From: Croceibacterium salegens
GTDB lineage: Bacteria > Pseudomonadota > Alphaproteobacteria > Sphingomonadales > Sphingomonadaceae
Assembly: GCF_009827435.1 (NCBI RefSeq)
Contig: NZ_WTYM01000059.1
Coordinates: 62,001-126,000, forward strand
DNA length: 64,000 bases
Reading direction: 5' to 3'
How positions within the stretch are numbered: position 1 is the stretch's first letter; each line of letters opens with the position of its first letter. The translations under genes were made by a program, and so were the position numbers. Below the pieces are notes generated by a model. It did no database searches. It saw only the letters and a program-made list of their open reading frames with translations, and had not been told where the DNA came from. Shown piece by piece: positions 8,681 to 18,769 of this stretch.

Positions 8681-9433
8681 TCAGCCGGGCTTCTTGAATC
8701 GCAGCGCGAACTGGTCGGTCTTGCCGCGGATCGCAGGCGAAAACACGTTGGCGTCGCGCGGATCGTCGGGCCGGGCATAAAAGTCGGCGCTGCCGTCGAG
8801 CGCGAAGCCGGCGGCGGTCAGCGCATCGATGACGAACTGCCGGTCGATGCGGTGCAACTCGCTGGTCTTGCCGATGCCGCTGCCATCGGGCGCAGAATGG
8901 TCGATCACCACCAGCGTACCGCCGGGCTTCAGCGCATCGTAGAACGCCTTGATCGCCCTGGACCCGGTTCCTTCGGGCATCTGGGTGATGAACAAGTCGT
9001 GGAAGTTCTGCACCGTGAGCAGCATGTCGAGCGGTTCGGAGAAGGCCGGTGCGGCGATCGGCGAGCGCACCTTGACCACGTTGTCGTAGTCCTTGACCAC
9101 CGCATCCTGCTCGTCGGCATAGGCCGGACGGAAGTTAACGAACTCGTCGGCGGTGAAGCCATACACCTTGCCGGACTGACCGACTTCGGCGGCGAGCATG
9201 CGGGTCCAGTAGCCGCCGCCCATCAGGTAGTCCCCGACCACGTCGCCCGGCTTCACCTGGGTGAACTCGAGGACCTGCTCCGGCAGCCGCGCCGCGTCGC
9301 GCTCGGTGTCGGCGGCGGGCCGGCGCGAATCCGCGATTGCCGCGGCATAACTGGGGGTTTCGGCCGCGGCAGGGACACTGGCGGTGGCCAGGCTCAGCGA
9401 TGCAAAGGTGAACAGTAGAAGGCTTCGGCGCAT
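8681..9433 (-). CDS. Exported class I SAM-methyltransferase-like protein
   Basis: A 250-aa protein with a clear Sec signal peptide (MRRSLLLFTFASLSLATASVP, AAA cleavage zone) followed by a Rossmann-like methyltransferase fold. Motif I is a variant glycine-rich loop (VGDYLMGGGYWTRMLA), then GKVYGFTADEF, and the strand-4 segment DMLLTVQNFHD and GGTLVVIDHSAP match COG4798-type predicted methyltransferases. SAM is not known to be plentiful in the periplasm, so the signal peptide makes a standard methyl transfer puzzling; the substrate is unknown. The neighbouring minus-strand genes encode a beta-lactamase-like protein and an LpxO-like hydroxylase, with a hairpin separating it from the latter. Confidence 0.82.
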   Translation of the reverse strand: MRRSLLLFTFASLSLATASVPAAAETPSYAAAIADSRRPAADTERDAARLPEQVLEFTQVKPGDVVGDYLMGGGYWTRMLAAEVGQSGKVYGFTADEFVNFRPAYADEQDAVVKDYDNVVKVRSPIAAPAFSEPLDMLLTVQNFHDLFITQMPEGTGSRAIKAFYDALKPGGTLVVIDHSAPDGSGIGKTSELHRIDRQFVIDALTAAGFALDGSADFYARPDDPRDANVFSPAIRGKTDQFALRFKKPG

Positions 9434-9471
9434 GGGAATCTCCTCTCCGGTCTACGAGCGAGGATAGAGTG

Positions 9472-9497
9472 CAGGGCGCTTGTGGCCAAGCGCCCTG
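9472..9497 (-). terminator. Stem-loop after the LpxO-like gene
   Basis: A perfect 10-bp inverted repeat (CAGGGCGCTT 9472-9481, AAGCGCCCTG 9488-9497) begins ten bases after the stop codon of the hydroxylase gene. The following minus-strand sequence is pyrimidine-mixed rather than a clean T-run, so it may be a weak terminator or an RNA-stabilising 3' hairpin. Confidence 0.5.
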
Positions 9498-9506
9498 TCA
9501 ATGCCC

Positions 9507-10217
9507 TCACCGCGCGCCGATTTCCTGTTTCACGTCCTGCACGAAAGGCGAATGTCGGATCGCCTGGAACAACAGGCCGGCGGCCGCGCGGCCCACCCTG
9601 GTCATTGGCCGGCGAACCTGCAGGAACAGCACGGCGCGCAGTTCTTCGCTTTCGTTCCACACCTCGTGCTCGTTGGTCTCGTCGAACACCAGCCATTCGC
9701 CTTCGCGCCACTGGCACATCGTACCGCCGACATCGATCTCGCAGCGGCCAGGACCTTTGGGCACCCTGAGCGGCAGGTGGCAGTTGAGCCAGGCCTTGGT
9801 CAGCCCGCGGTGGCGCGGGACGTGGGTGCCCGGCTCCATGATCGAGAAAAAGGCGACGACGAGGCCAGGTACCTGCTCGATCAACTCTGCGGTGAGCGGG
9901 CACTGCGCAAGGTTTTCGTCGGAGCGGAAACCGTAGCCCTTGAAGAAGTAGCTCTTCCAGTGCTGGCCCGGGGCGATGCGCTTGTGGTCGGGAGAAATGT
10001 CGCCGAGCGAGGGGATTGCTTCGCGCGCGGCCAGCAATGGTTCGAGTTCGTCGCGGATTGCTTGCCAATGCGGTTGCAGCGCTGCGAGCCCTGGCACCAC
10101 TTCTGCCGGCACGATCTTGTCGTCGCCGATCAACGATCGCCCGGCCAACCACCGATTGATGGGGCGACGCAGGCGCCGGCCCATACGCGTGATGACGGAT
10201 TTCTTCTTCGCAGCCAC
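9507..10217 (-). CDS. Aspartyl/asparaginyl beta-hydroxylase family dioxygenase (LpxO-like)
   Basis: A 236-aa Fe(II)/2-oxoglutarate-dependent dioxygenase of the Asp/Asn beta-hydroxylase family. Bacterial members include LpxO, which 2-hydroxylates the secondary acyl chain of lipid A. The double-stranded beta-helix core shows a first iron-binding His in GTHVPRHRG, the segment GRCEIDVGGTMCQWREGEW, and a second His in DETNEHEVWNES. The N-terminus is basic with no signal peptide or strong membrane span; some LpxO proteins are membrane-associated, so lipid A as substrate is an inference. A PagL-like lipid A deacylase is encoded 4 kb away, so lipid A modification is a plausible shared theme. Confidence 0.85.
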   Translation of the reverse strand: MAAKKKSVITRMGRRLRRPINRWLAGRSLIGDDKIVPAEVVPGLAALQPHWQAIRDELEPLLAAREAIPSLGDISPDHKRIAPGQHWKSYFFKGYGFRSDENLAQCPLTAELIEQVPGLVVAFFSIMEPGTHVPRHRGLTKAWLNCHLPLRVPKGPGRCEIDVGGTMCQWREGEWLVFDETNEHEVWNESEELRAVLFLQVRRPMTRVGRAAAGLLFQAIRHSPFVQDVKQEIGAR

Positions 10218-10320
10218 AGGTCACAACCCCTTGCTTGCGACCGTTTTGCGATCCTCTAGCTTTGCTGCAGTGCAGCGGTCAACCACCTCCTGGACCGTTA
10301 ATCAGGGCTTACACGTAGCA

Positions 10321-10354
10321 AAGCAAAAGGGCCGGCGGATCGCTCCGCCGGCCC
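10321..10354 (-). terminator. Rho-independent terminator of groESL
   Basis: An 11-bp perfect stem (GGGCCGGCGGA 10329-10339, TCCGCCGGCCC 10344-10354) is followed on the minus strand by TTTTGCTT. It begins 26 bases after the groEL stop codon. Its stem and loop closely resemble the rpoC terminator at 34963. Confidence 0.88.
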
Positions 10355-10379
10355 CTCGCTTGCCTGTCTGGCGCTGGGC

Positions 10380-12047
<1,668 letters not shown>

Positions 12048-12089
12048 TCAGGTTGACACGTTGACAGTGTCCTGGGGTAAAATCCGGCC

Positions 12090-12377
12090 TCAGCCGATGA
12101 TCCCCATGATGTCGCTTTCCTTCATGATGAGGAGGTCCTCACCGTCGAGCTTGACCTCGGTGCCCGACCACTTGCCGAACAGCACGCGATCGCCCGCCTT
12201 CACGTCGAGCGGGGTGACGGTGCCGTCTTCGGCCTTCGCACCGGTGCCGACGGCGACGACTTCGCCCTCGCTCGGCTTTTCTTTGGCGTTGTCGGGGATG
12301 ATGATGCCGCCAGCCGTCTTTTCCTCGGCCTCGATGCGGCGAACCAGCACGCGATCGTGCAGCGGACGAAATGCCAT
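12090..12377 (-). CDS. groS: Co-chaperonin GroES
   Basis: A 95-aa 10-kDa co-chaperonin that caps the GroEL cavity as a heptamer. The conserved start is [15 protein letters not shown] and the mobile-loop region is [15 protein letters not shown]. The ATG at 12377 is chosen over an upstream in-frame ATG at 12416 because the extra 13 residues are not part of the family and would overlap the CIRCE operator. AGAGAGGCTACC precedes the start. It is the first gene of groESL. Confidence 0.98.
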   Translation of the reverse strand: MAFRPLHDRVLVRRIEAEEKTAGGIIIPDNAKEKPSEGEVVAVGTGAKAEDGTVTPLDVKAGDRVLFGKWSGTEVKLDGEDLLIMKESDIMGIIG

Positions 12378-12409
12378 TGTGGTAGCCTCTCTACAAAGTG
12401 AACCTGTGA

Positions 12410-12436
12410 TTGGCACTCTCTCTCATCGAGTGCCAG
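12410..12436 (-). promoter_or_regulatory. CIRCE element (HrcA operator) of groESL
   Basis: TTGGCACTC (12410-12418), nine bases, then GAGTGCCAG (12428-12436) matches the CIRCE consensus TTAGCACTC-N9-GAGTGCTAA with compensating changes that keep the symmetry. It lies 33 bases upstream of the groES ATG. In other bacteria the HrcA repressor binds this element and releases it on heat shock. hrcA itself is not in the window. Confidence 0.93.
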
Positions 12437-12514
12437 CGGCGCGCATATGAGTACGCGCCGCGTGGGCGTCAAGCAGAGTCGCGAACTAAATTATGCCGGG
12501 CAGGCCGGGCCGGG

Positions 12515-14065
12515 TCAGGCGGGCGCCAGGCCGATCCGGTCGCGCGCCGCCCAGCGCCAGGTCAACAGGCACGCCACCACGACCAGTCCGACCGCGAGGC
12601 CGATCCAGATGCCCACTCCGGCGAGCGGGGTGTAGAAGCCAAGCCAGACCGCCGTGCCGAGGCCGGGCACCCAGTAGCCGAACAGCGCCAGCCACATCGG
12701 CACCCGCGTGTCCTGCAGGCCGCGCAGGGCCCCCGCCGCGACGGCCTGGACTCCGTCGAACAGCTGGAACGCGGCGGCGACGGCCATGAACTGGACCGCG
12801 AAGCCGACCATGGCGGCATTCCGCGGCAGGTCGGGATCGACGTAGAGCCGCAGGATCGCGGTCGGCACGAACAGCATGAGGCTGGCGGTGAGCACCATGA
12901 AGCCCGAACCGATCATCAGCGCACACCAGCCCGCCCGGCCCACGCCCGCAGGATCGCGCGCGCCGTAGAAATAGCCGACACGGATCGTCGCCGCCTGCGA
13001 CACGCCCCACGGGACCTGGAAAGCGAGCGCGGCAAGCTGCAGCGCCAGCGCATGGCCGGCGAGCTCGATCGCCCCGATCCGCCCCATCAGGAAGGCGGCG
13101 CTGCTGAACAGGCCCATTTCCGCGAGGATCGTCAGGGTGACCGGGGTGCCCTTGAGCACCAGCTCGCGCAGCCGGGTCCATTCCGGCCGCCACCAGTTGC
13201 CGAACACCCGGTAGCGGCGCAGGCGGCGGTCGCTGTGGATCGCGACGACATAGGCCAGCACGCTGAAGCACGACACGGTCACGCTGGCCAAAGCCGAGCC
13301 TTCGAGGCCGAGCGCCGGAAACCCGAAGTGGCCGAACACGAAGGCGTAGTTGGCGAGCGCGCCGACGCCGACCGCCATGACCGTGATCATCGTGGCGAAG
13401 ATCGGCCGGCCGAGCGAGGAGACGAAGTTGCGCAGCACGTTGGCCACCAGCATCGGCAGCGTCGCGAACATCAGGATGGCGAGGAAGCGGTCCGCCAGTT
13501 CGGCCACGTGCGGGTCCTGCCCGGTCGCAATCATCAGCTCTTCGGTGAACTGCAGCGGCAGCAGCGCCAGCAGGCCGAGCCCGATGGCCAGCCACAGCCC
13601 CATACGCGCCGAGCGCCGCACTTCGCGCACCGCGTGCTTCTTGCGGCCAAGCTCCGCCGCGATCAGCGCCGCGGTCATCCCGGCCATGCCGGTCAGTGGG
13701 CCGAGGATCACGGCGAACAGCGAAATGCCCAGGCTCGCCGCTGCAAGTTCGGCATCGCCTAGCCGGGCGACGAAGATGACGTCGATGGCGTGGACCAGCA
13801 TCTGCGCGAGGTTGGCGAGCGCCAGCGGCCAGGCGAGCGCCAGGGTGGCGAGAATCTCGCCGCGCCAGCCTTCCCGCGAATGCGGGGGCCTAAGGATCGG
13901 ATCCGTGGTAATGGTCGTCTGCTCGTCGCAAAGCCGACCCGGATAGGAGCGCTGCCGGGGCCGGGGAAGCGACGAATGGTTGCGGCAGAAACATTCCTTG
14001 GGTTTGCTGCAAGCTTGCAACAGCCGAGCGCCTAATGCCTCTTGTTCGGAGTGATTCCGATGCAT
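12515..14065 (-). CDS. MATE family multidrug efflux protein
   Basis: A polytopic inner-membrane exporter of the NorM/MATE type, extruding cationic drugs or metabolites against Na+ or H+. Homology is clear from about GWRGEILATLALAWPLALAN onwards, with twelve hydrophobic segments and typical MATE stretches (VHAIDVIFVARLGDAELAAA, QLAALAFQVPWGVSQAATI). The start is uncertain. The only in-frame ATG upstream of the conserved region is at 14065, giving 516 aa with a non-conserved ~50-residue N-terminus and a 6-base overlap with the divergent PagL-like gene. A TTG at 14020 is an alternative. No cognate regulator is adjacent. Confidence 0.9.
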   Translation of the reverse strand: MHRNHSEQEALGARLLQACSKPKECFCRNHSSLPRPRQRSYPGRLCDEQTTITTDPILRPPHSREGWRGEILATLALAWPLALANLAQMLVHAIDVIFVARLGDAELAAASLGISLFAVILGPLTGMAGMTAALIAAELGRKKHAVREVRRSARMGLWLAIGLGLLALLPLQFTEELMIATGQDPHVAELADRFLAILMFATLPMLVANVLRNFVSSLGRPIFATMITVMAVGVGALANYAFVFGHFGFPALGLEGSALASVTVSCFSVLAYVVAIHSDRRLRRYRVFGNWWRPEWTRLRELVLKGTPVTLTILAEMGLFSSAAFLMGRIGAIELAGHALALQLAALAFQVPWGVSQAATIRVGYFYGARDPAGVGRAGWCALMIGSGFMVLTASLMLFVPTAILRLYVDPDLPRNAAMVGFAVQFMAVAAAFQLFDGVQAVAAGALRGLQDTRVPMWLALFGYWVPGLGTAVWLGFYTPLAGVGIWIGLAVGLVVVACLLTWRWAARDRIGLAPA

Positions 14066-14587
14066 CGCTTTTCGCTTGCCATCGCCGGAATGTGCGCGGT
14101 TCCCGCGCAGGCGGGCGAGGTCTTTGCAGGTGCCTATGTCCACGAGGTCGACACACCGTTCACGCTCTACACGGGCGAGAGCGGGGCGGACGCCGAACTG
14201 GGCTACCGGTTCGACCCCATCGAGCAACTGGGCGCGATCGGCAAGCCGTCGCCTTACGTCATCGCCTCGCTCAACACCGGCGGTGGCACCAGCTTCGCCG
14301 GGGTCGGACTTTCGTGGAAGATCGGCAAGGGACCGGTCTATGTCCGCCCGGGTGTCGGGCTGGTGGTGCACGATGGGCCGTCCGAACGCATCGACCCCTT
14401 CACAGGCCGCCACACGGAGCTTGGCAGCCGGGTGCTGTTCGAACCGGAGATCGCCGTCGGCACGCAGGTGACCGAACGGGTGGCGATTGAGGTGAGCTGG
14501 GTGCACATCAGCCAGGGGCGCATCTTCAACGCTCAACAGAACCCGGGCATCGACATGATCGGGGTCCGGTTCAACTGGCGCTTGTGA
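14060..14587 (+). CDS. PagL-like acyloxyacyl hydrolase (lipid A 3-O-deacylase family)
   Basis: A 175-aa exported beta-barrel outer-membrane protein (signal MHRFSLAIAGMCAVPAQA). In characterised relatives PagL removes the 3-O-linked acyl chain of lipid A using a His-Ser-Glu triad. Here the C-terminal signature is WVHISQGRIF...QNPGIDMIGVRFNW. The His-x-Ser pair is present, but the Glu expected 14 residues after the His is a Gly, with an Asp two positions later, so an Asp may replace it. The ATG at 14060 precedes a good signal peptide. It diverges from the MATE gene and lies 49 bases before the cytochrome gene. Confidence 0.8.
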   Translation: MHRFSLAIAGMCAVPAQAGEVFAGAYVHEVDTPFTLYTGESGADAELGYRFDPIEQLGAIGKPSPYVIASLNTGGGTSFAGVGLSWKIGKGPVYVRPGVGLVVHDGPSERIDPFTGRHTELGSRVLFEPEIAVGTQVTERVAIEVSWVHISQGRIFNAQQNPGIDMIGVRFNWRL

Positions 14588-14636
14588 ATCGCGCGCGCCA
14601 CGGTAGGACACCGGCGAAAGTCTTCAGGAGACCGTC

Positions 14637-15173
14637 ATGACGTCCCGCCTTGCCGTTGCCGCAACGCTCGCATTCATCCTTGCCGCCTGCGGTTCCGGCG
14701 AAACCCCCGCCGAAGAGCCGAGCGCTACGCCGACGATGGCCGAACCCGTGGCCGCGGAGAGCGATGCCCCGACAGCCGATGCCAGCGCTGCGCCGACCCC
14801 GTCGGCGAGCGACGCCGCGGCTCCGGCCCCAACTCCGACGTCAACGCCGACACATGCCCCGACACCGGCCAAGGTCGCCGCCGCCGGTCCGCCCGAAGCG
14901 TTCACGCAGTGCGCGACCTGCCATTCGACCGAACCGGGCAAGACCATTATCGGCCCCTCGCTCGCCGGCATCTATGGCGAGAAGGCCGGCGCTGTCGCCG
15001 GGTTCAAGTTCTCCGAAGCGATGAAGACTTCCGGGCTCACCTGGAACGATGAGACGCTCGACCGCTACCTCGCCGACCCCAAGGGCGTCGTGCCGGGCAC
15101 GACCATGGCGCTGTCCGGGATCAAGGACGCCGGCAAGCGGGCGGACATCATCGCCTACATCAAGTCGCTGTAA
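14637..15173 (+). CDS. Lipoprotein class I c-type cytochrome
   Basis: A 178-aa protein with a lipobox (ILAACGSG, Cys18), a long Ala/Pro/Thr linker of roughly 60 residues that would tether it to a membrane, and one cytochrome c domain. Haem attachment is CATCH, the first strand runs GPSLAGIYGEKAGAV, and the axial Met lies in VVPGTTMALSGIKD, as in cytochrome c2/c550 types. It should carry electrons in the periplasm. The CPA2 antiporter gene follows after 10 bases, so co-transcription is likely. GAAAGTCTTCAGGAG sits in front of the ATG. Confidence 0.92.
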   Translation: MTSRLAVAATLAFILAACGSGETPAEEPSATPTMAEPVAAESDAPTADASAAPTPSASDAAAPAPTPTSTPTHAPTPAKVAAAGPPEAFTQCATCHSTEPGKTIIGPSLAGIYGEKAGAVAGFKFSEAMKTSGLTWNDETLDRYLADPKGVVPGTTMALSGIKDAGKRADIIAYIKSL

Positions 15174-15183
15174 GGCCTCGGGC

Positions 15184-16950
15184 ATGGAACACAGCGCTTC
15201 GTTCCTGATGGACGGAGTGCTGTTGCTGGGCTTCGGGCTCGGCTTCGTGCTCCTGTTCCGCAAGCTCGGGCTGGGCGCCACTCTCGGCTACCTCGTCGCC
15301 GGTGCGGTTGTCGGGCCGCATGTCCTGAACCTTGCCGGCGATGCCGAGGCGATGATCCCCGTCGCCGAACTCGGCATTACCCTGCTGCTGTTCATCGTCG
15401 GGCTCGAGCTGTCGCCGAGTCGCCTGTGGGCGATGAAGAGCGAGATCTTCGGGCTTGGCCTGCTGCAGGTCGTGCTGTGCGGGCTGGCGCTGAGCGCGCT
15501 ACTCTATTTCGCCACACCGTTCACAATAGGCGCGGCGCTGGCGATCGGCCTGCCGCTGGCGCTCAGCTCGACCGCGCAGGTCCTGCCGATGCTGCAGTCG
15601 GCCGGGCGGCTGCACACCCCGTTCGGCGAGCGGGCGTTCTCGATCCTGCTGTTCCAGGACCTGTCGATCATCCCGCTGCTGACCATCGTCGCCGCGCTGA
15701 GCCGCAACCCGGCGCAGGATACCGGGCCACCCGGCTGGCAAATGGTGATCCAGACGCTGCTGGCGGTGGCCGGGCTGGTCCTTGCCGGGCGCTTTCTCGT
15801 GCGGCCGCTGTTCCGACTGATCTCGCGGCTCGGCGAGCGCGAGATGTTCATCGTCGCGGCGCTGGCGGTGGTGGTCGCGGCGGCGGCGCTGATGGAGGCG
15901 CTCGGCCTGTCGACCGCGCTCGGGGCCTTCATCGCCGGGGTGATGCTCGCCGATACCCCCTTCCGCCACGAGATCGAGGCCGACGTCGAACCGTTCCGTT
16001 CGATCCTGCTCGGGCTGTTCTTCCTCGCCGTGGGCATGATGCTCGATCTCTCGGTGATCGCCGCCAACCCGCTGTTCGTGGTCGGCACGGCGCTGGCGCT
16101 GATCGCCACCAAGACCGTGGTGATCGGCGCGCTCGGACTTGCCTTCGGGATGCGCTGGCAGGGGGCGCTCGCGCTCGGCCTGCTGCTCAGCCAGGGTGGC
16201 GAATTCGGTTTCGTGCTGTTCACCCGCGCGCAGCAAGGCCTGCTGATCGAGCCCGAGGCGGCGAGCCTGTTCGGCGCGATCGTCACGCTTTCGATGGCGA
16301 CCACGCCGTTCCTGATGATGCTCACCAAGCGCATCCGCCGCGAGGTCCCGGTCGCCGAAGTTCGTGACGGGCCGCGGCGCGACGGGGCCAGCGCGCTGGT
16401 CGTCGGCTACGGCCGCTTCGGCCAGACCGTGGCGCAGATGCTGATCCTCTCCGACATCCCCGTGACGCTGATCGACACCGATACCGAGATGATCGACGTC
16501 GCCGGCACGTTCGGGGCCAAGGTCTATTTCGGCGACGGCACGCGGATCGACCTGCTGCGCCAGGCCGGGGCGGGCGAGGCAAGCATGATCCTGTTCTGCC
16601 TCGACGGCGACAACCCGACCGCCGACCTGCTGCAATCGGTGCGCGAGCATTTCCCGCAAGCAAAGATCTACGCCCGCGTGTTCGACCGCCGCAGCCTGAT
16701 CGACCTTCGCGACGCGCCGCTCGACTATGCGATCCGCGAAGTGATGGAGAGCGCGGTGCAGATGGCCCGTGCCGCGCTGGAGGAACTGGGCGACAGTCTC
16801 CAGGACGTCGACAAGGCCGAAGCGGCCTATCGCGCCAACGACAGCGAGCGGCTCGACCTGCAGAAAGGCGAGGGCAATTACCGCGCCGGCATCGACCGAA
16901 TGATCACGCAGGAGGCGCGCGCGGCGCGAGGCAAGCCGGTGGAGGAGTAG
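15184..16950 (+). CDS. CPA2 family monovalent cation:proton antiporter with TrkA-N domain (KefB/C-like)
   Basis: A 588-aa membrane protein. The first ~400 residues form the Na+/H+ exchanger-like membrane domain of about 12 segments (LGYLVAGAVVGPHV, ALSSTAQVLPML, LGAFIAGVMLADTPFRHEIE). A cytosolic Rossmann RCK/TrkA-N domain follows, with VVGYGRFGQTVAQML and an acidic residue in LIDTDTEMID. It probably exchanges K+ for H+ in pH or electrophile stress, as KefB/KefC do, with NAD(H) or glutathione-type gating. The ATG at 15184 is chosen because homology starts there. No KefF/KefG partner is adjacent. Confidence 0.94.
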   Translation: MEHSASFLMDGVLLLGFGLGFVLLFRKLGLGATLGYLVAGAVVGPHVLNLAGDAEAMIPVAELGITLLLFIVGLELSPSRLWAMKSEIFGLGLLQVVLCGLALSALLYFATPFTIGAALAIGLPLALSSTAQVLPMLQSAGRLHTPFGERAFSILLFQDLSIIPLLTIVAALSRNPAQDTGPPGWQMVIQTLLAVAGLVLAGRFLVRPLFRLISRLGEREMFIVAALAVVVAAAALMEALGLSTALGAFIAGVMLADTPFRHEIEADVEPFRSILLGLFFLAVGMMLDLSVIAANPLFVVGTALALIATKTVVIGALGLAFGMRWQGALALGLLLSQGGEFGFVLFTRAQQGLLIEPEAASLFGAIVTLSMATTPFLMMLTKRIRREVPVAEVRDGPRRDGASALVVGYGRFGQTVAQMLILSDIPVTLIDTDTEMIDVAGTFGAKVYFGDGTRIDLLRQAGAGEASMILFCLDGDNPTADLLQSVREHFPQAKIYARVFDRRSLIDLRDAPLDYAIREVMESAVQMARAALEELGDSLQDVDKAEAAYRANDSERLDLQKGEGNYRAGIDRMITQEARAARGKPVEE

Positions 16951-16967
16951 GGGAAGGGAGAGACGCG

Positions 16968-17441
16968 ATGACCGGACGGATACTGAAAGGGCTGCTGCTG
17001 CTTGGCGCGGCGGGCGGTCTGGCAGGAGCCGAGCCGCCCTCGGCCTACGATGCGGCAGTCGAGGCGACGCCGCCCGAAGTCTCCCCGCCGCCGCGGCCTG
17101 GCAATGCCCCGACGGTCTTCTCGGCCAGCGATTTCACCTGGGAGAACAAGGCGTTCGGCAAGCAGGCCTTCCTCATCAATCGCTCCTCGCGCACGCTCGA
17201 CCTGCTCGAAATCCACGCCACGATCGTCGAGACCGGGGCCAATTCGCACGAGCCCCACCGCCACCGCTACGAGGAAGTGCTGGTGCTGCAATCGGGGCGG
17301 GTAGAGGTCGAGGTCAACGGCGTGACCGAGGAAATCGGGCCCGGCTCGGTGATGGTCTTCCTGTCGCAGGACTGGCACGCGGTGCGCAACATCGGCGACG
17401 AGCCGGCGGTCTACACCGTGATCAACGTCGGCCCTCCCTAG
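16968..17441 (+). CDS. Exported cupin-domain protein
   Basis: A 157-aa protein with an N-terminal signal peptide (KGLLLLGAAGGLAGA) and a Pro-rich linker before a single cupin barrel. Cupin motif 1 is HEPHRHRYEEVLVLQSG, with the His-x-His-x(n)-Glu metal ligands, and motif 2 is GPGSVMVFLSQDWHAVRNIG, supplying the third His. It therefore probably binds a divalent metal in the periplasm. Enzymatic activity or sugar/ligand binding cannot be decided. It starts 17 bases after the antiporter stop with GGAAGGGAGAG as a strong Shine-Dalgarno, so it may be the last gene of the cytochrome-antiporter unit. Confidence 0.85.
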   Translation: MTGRILKGLLLLGAAGGLAGAEPPSAYDAAVEATPPEVSPPPRPGNAPTVFSASDFTWENKAFGKQAFLINRSSRTLDLLEIHATIVETGANSHEPHRHRYEEVLVLQSGRVEVEVNGVTEEIGPGSVMVFLSQDWHAVRNIGDEPAVYTVINVGPP

Positions 17442-17460
17442 TGCAACAGGCCCTAGCCGC

Positions 17461-17493
17461 AACGAAGAAGGGCGGCGCCTCGCGGCACCGCCC
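17461..17493 (-). terminator. Rho-independent terminator of rplJL
   Basis: On the minus strand GGGCGGTGCC-GCGA-GGCGCCGCCC pairs over 10 bp with one G-U, followed by TTCTTCGTT. The G-U pair becomes an A-C mismatch on the plus strand, which argues it works mainly for rplL. It may also stop the convergent cupin transcript. Confidence 0.75.
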
Positions 17494-17533
17494 CCTTGGT
17501 GATCCGAAACGGATCGAAGAGTAGGCGAAAAGC

Positions 17534-17911
17534 TTACTTCAGCTCGACGGTGCCGCCGGCTTCTTCGATCTTCTTCTTGATCTCTTCGGCTTCGGCCTTG
17601 TTCACGCCTTCCTTCACCGCCTTCGGGGTGCTCTCGACGAGGGCCTTGGCTTCGGTCAGGCCCAGGCCGGTGATGGCGCGGACTTCCTTGATGACCTGGA
17701 TCTTCTTGCCACCGTCGCCGGTGAGGATGACGTCGAATTCGGTCTGTTCCTCGGCGGCTTCGGCAGCGGCGCCACCGCCCGCGGGGGCAGCAACGGCAAC
17801 GGCAGCGGCGGCGCTGACGCCCCACTCTTCTTCGAGCGCCTTGGCAAGCTCAGCGGCTTCCATGACGGTCAGCTTCGACAGTTCTTCAACAAGCTTGGCG
17901 ATATCGGCCAT
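17534..17911 (-). CDS. rplL: 50S ribosomal protein L7/L12
   Basis: A 125-aa ribosomal stalk protein that recruits translation factors. The N-terminal dimerisation domain ([20 protein letters not shown]), an Ala/Gly-rich hinge ([20 protein letters not shown]) and the C-terminal factor-binding domain ([32 protein letters not shown]) are all complete. It lies 71 bases downstream of rplJ on the minus strand, as in the standard rplJL pair. CGGAGTATGAGTC precedes the ATG. Confidence 0.99.
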   Translation of the reverse strand: MADIAKLVEELSKLTVMEAAELAKALEEEWGVSAAAAVAVAAPAGGGAAAEAAEEQTEFDVILTGDGGKKIQVIKEVRAITGLGLTEAKALVESTPKAVKEGVNKAEAEEIKKKIEEAGGTVELK

Positions 17912-17982
17912 GACTCATACTCCGTTCAAATGATGGACCGGGGCCGTTGGGCGCCCGGCGAATTCGCAATTGCAAAAACCGC

Positions 17983-18498
17983 TTACGCCGCTTCCTTGGC
18001 CGCATAGGCCCCGAAGACGCGGGCGAGCTTGCTCGCGGGCGCATTGACGAGCTGGACGACCTTCGTCGCCGGCGCGTTGATGAGACCCACGATCTTGCCG
18101 CGCAGCTCGTCGAGCGACGGCATCGAGGCGAGTGCCTTGACCCCATCGGCGTCGAGCGCGGTGCTGCCCATCGAACCGCCGACGATTTCGAGCTTGTCGT
18201 TCGTCTTGGCGAAATCGACCACGGCCTTGGCGGCGGCAACCGGATCCGCCGAATAGGCGAGTGCGGTCGGGCCGTTCAGGTACGCTTCGATCGAAGCGTA
18301 GTCGGTGTCCTTCAGGGCGAGCTTGGCGAGGCGGTTCTTCGCAACCTTGTAGGACGCACCGGCATCACGCATCTTCGCGCGCAGTTCGGTGGACTGGGCC
18401 ACCGACATGCCGAGGTTGCGGGTGACGACCACCACGCCCGCCTCGTTGAAGACCGCGTTGAGCTGGGCGACCGAATCGGTTTTCTGCGAACGATCCAT
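17983..18498 (-). CDS. rplJ: 50S ribosomal protein L10
   Basis: A 171-aa protein that anchors L7/L12 dimers to the ribosome and autoregulates its own operon. Recognisable stretches include [19 protein letters not shown] near the N-terminus and [14 protein letters not shown] strong GAAGGAG lies 6 bases before the ATG. An L10-leader fold is found upstream. The usual neighbours rplK-rplA are absent here, and rpoBC lies 7.8 kb away on the other strand. Confidence 0.99.
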   Translation of the reverse strand: MDRSQKTDSVAQLNAVFNEAGVVVVTRNLGMSVAQSTELRAKMRDAGASYKVAKNRLAKLALKDTDYASIEAYLNGPTALAYSADPVAAAKAVVDFAKTNDKLEIVGGSMGSTALDADGVKALASMPSLDELRGKIVGLINAPATKVVQLVNAPASKLARVFGAYAAKEAA

Positions 18499-18656
18499 GC
18501 CTTACTCCTTCACATGTGATCGCAGGGGCGAACCCCGTACGACCGGCTACGTTCGCCCATGCCGTTCACCGACACGGGCAAAGTCCGTTGATGGGGAAGG
18601 AGTGCACGCGTTGAACGTGCCGAGCGGCGGCCGGGGCCACCGCGGAAAATCTCGTT

Positions 18657-18710
18657 TCCCCGTCTAGGCTGCAAATTAAGCGGGAAACCCGCAGCAACTG
18701 TCTCGGACGG
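18657..18710 (-). promoter_or_regulatory. Ribosomal protein L10 leader (core)
   Basis: About 160 bases upstream of rplJ the minus strand reads CCGTCCGAGACAGTTGCTGC, a GCGGG/CCCGC hairpin, TTAATTT, then GCAGCCTAGACGGGG. The outer GTCC/GACGG and inner TGC/GCAG pairings bracket the hairpin as in the L10 leader, which binds L10(L12)4 to repress rplJL translation. Identified by eye; a covariance-model search would settle the boundaries. Confidence 0.7.
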
Positions 18711-18769
18711 ATGACCGCCTGAGCGGTCGGAGCGGGCCATTGGCTGTGTTGGCCCCGAAAGTCAAGAAC

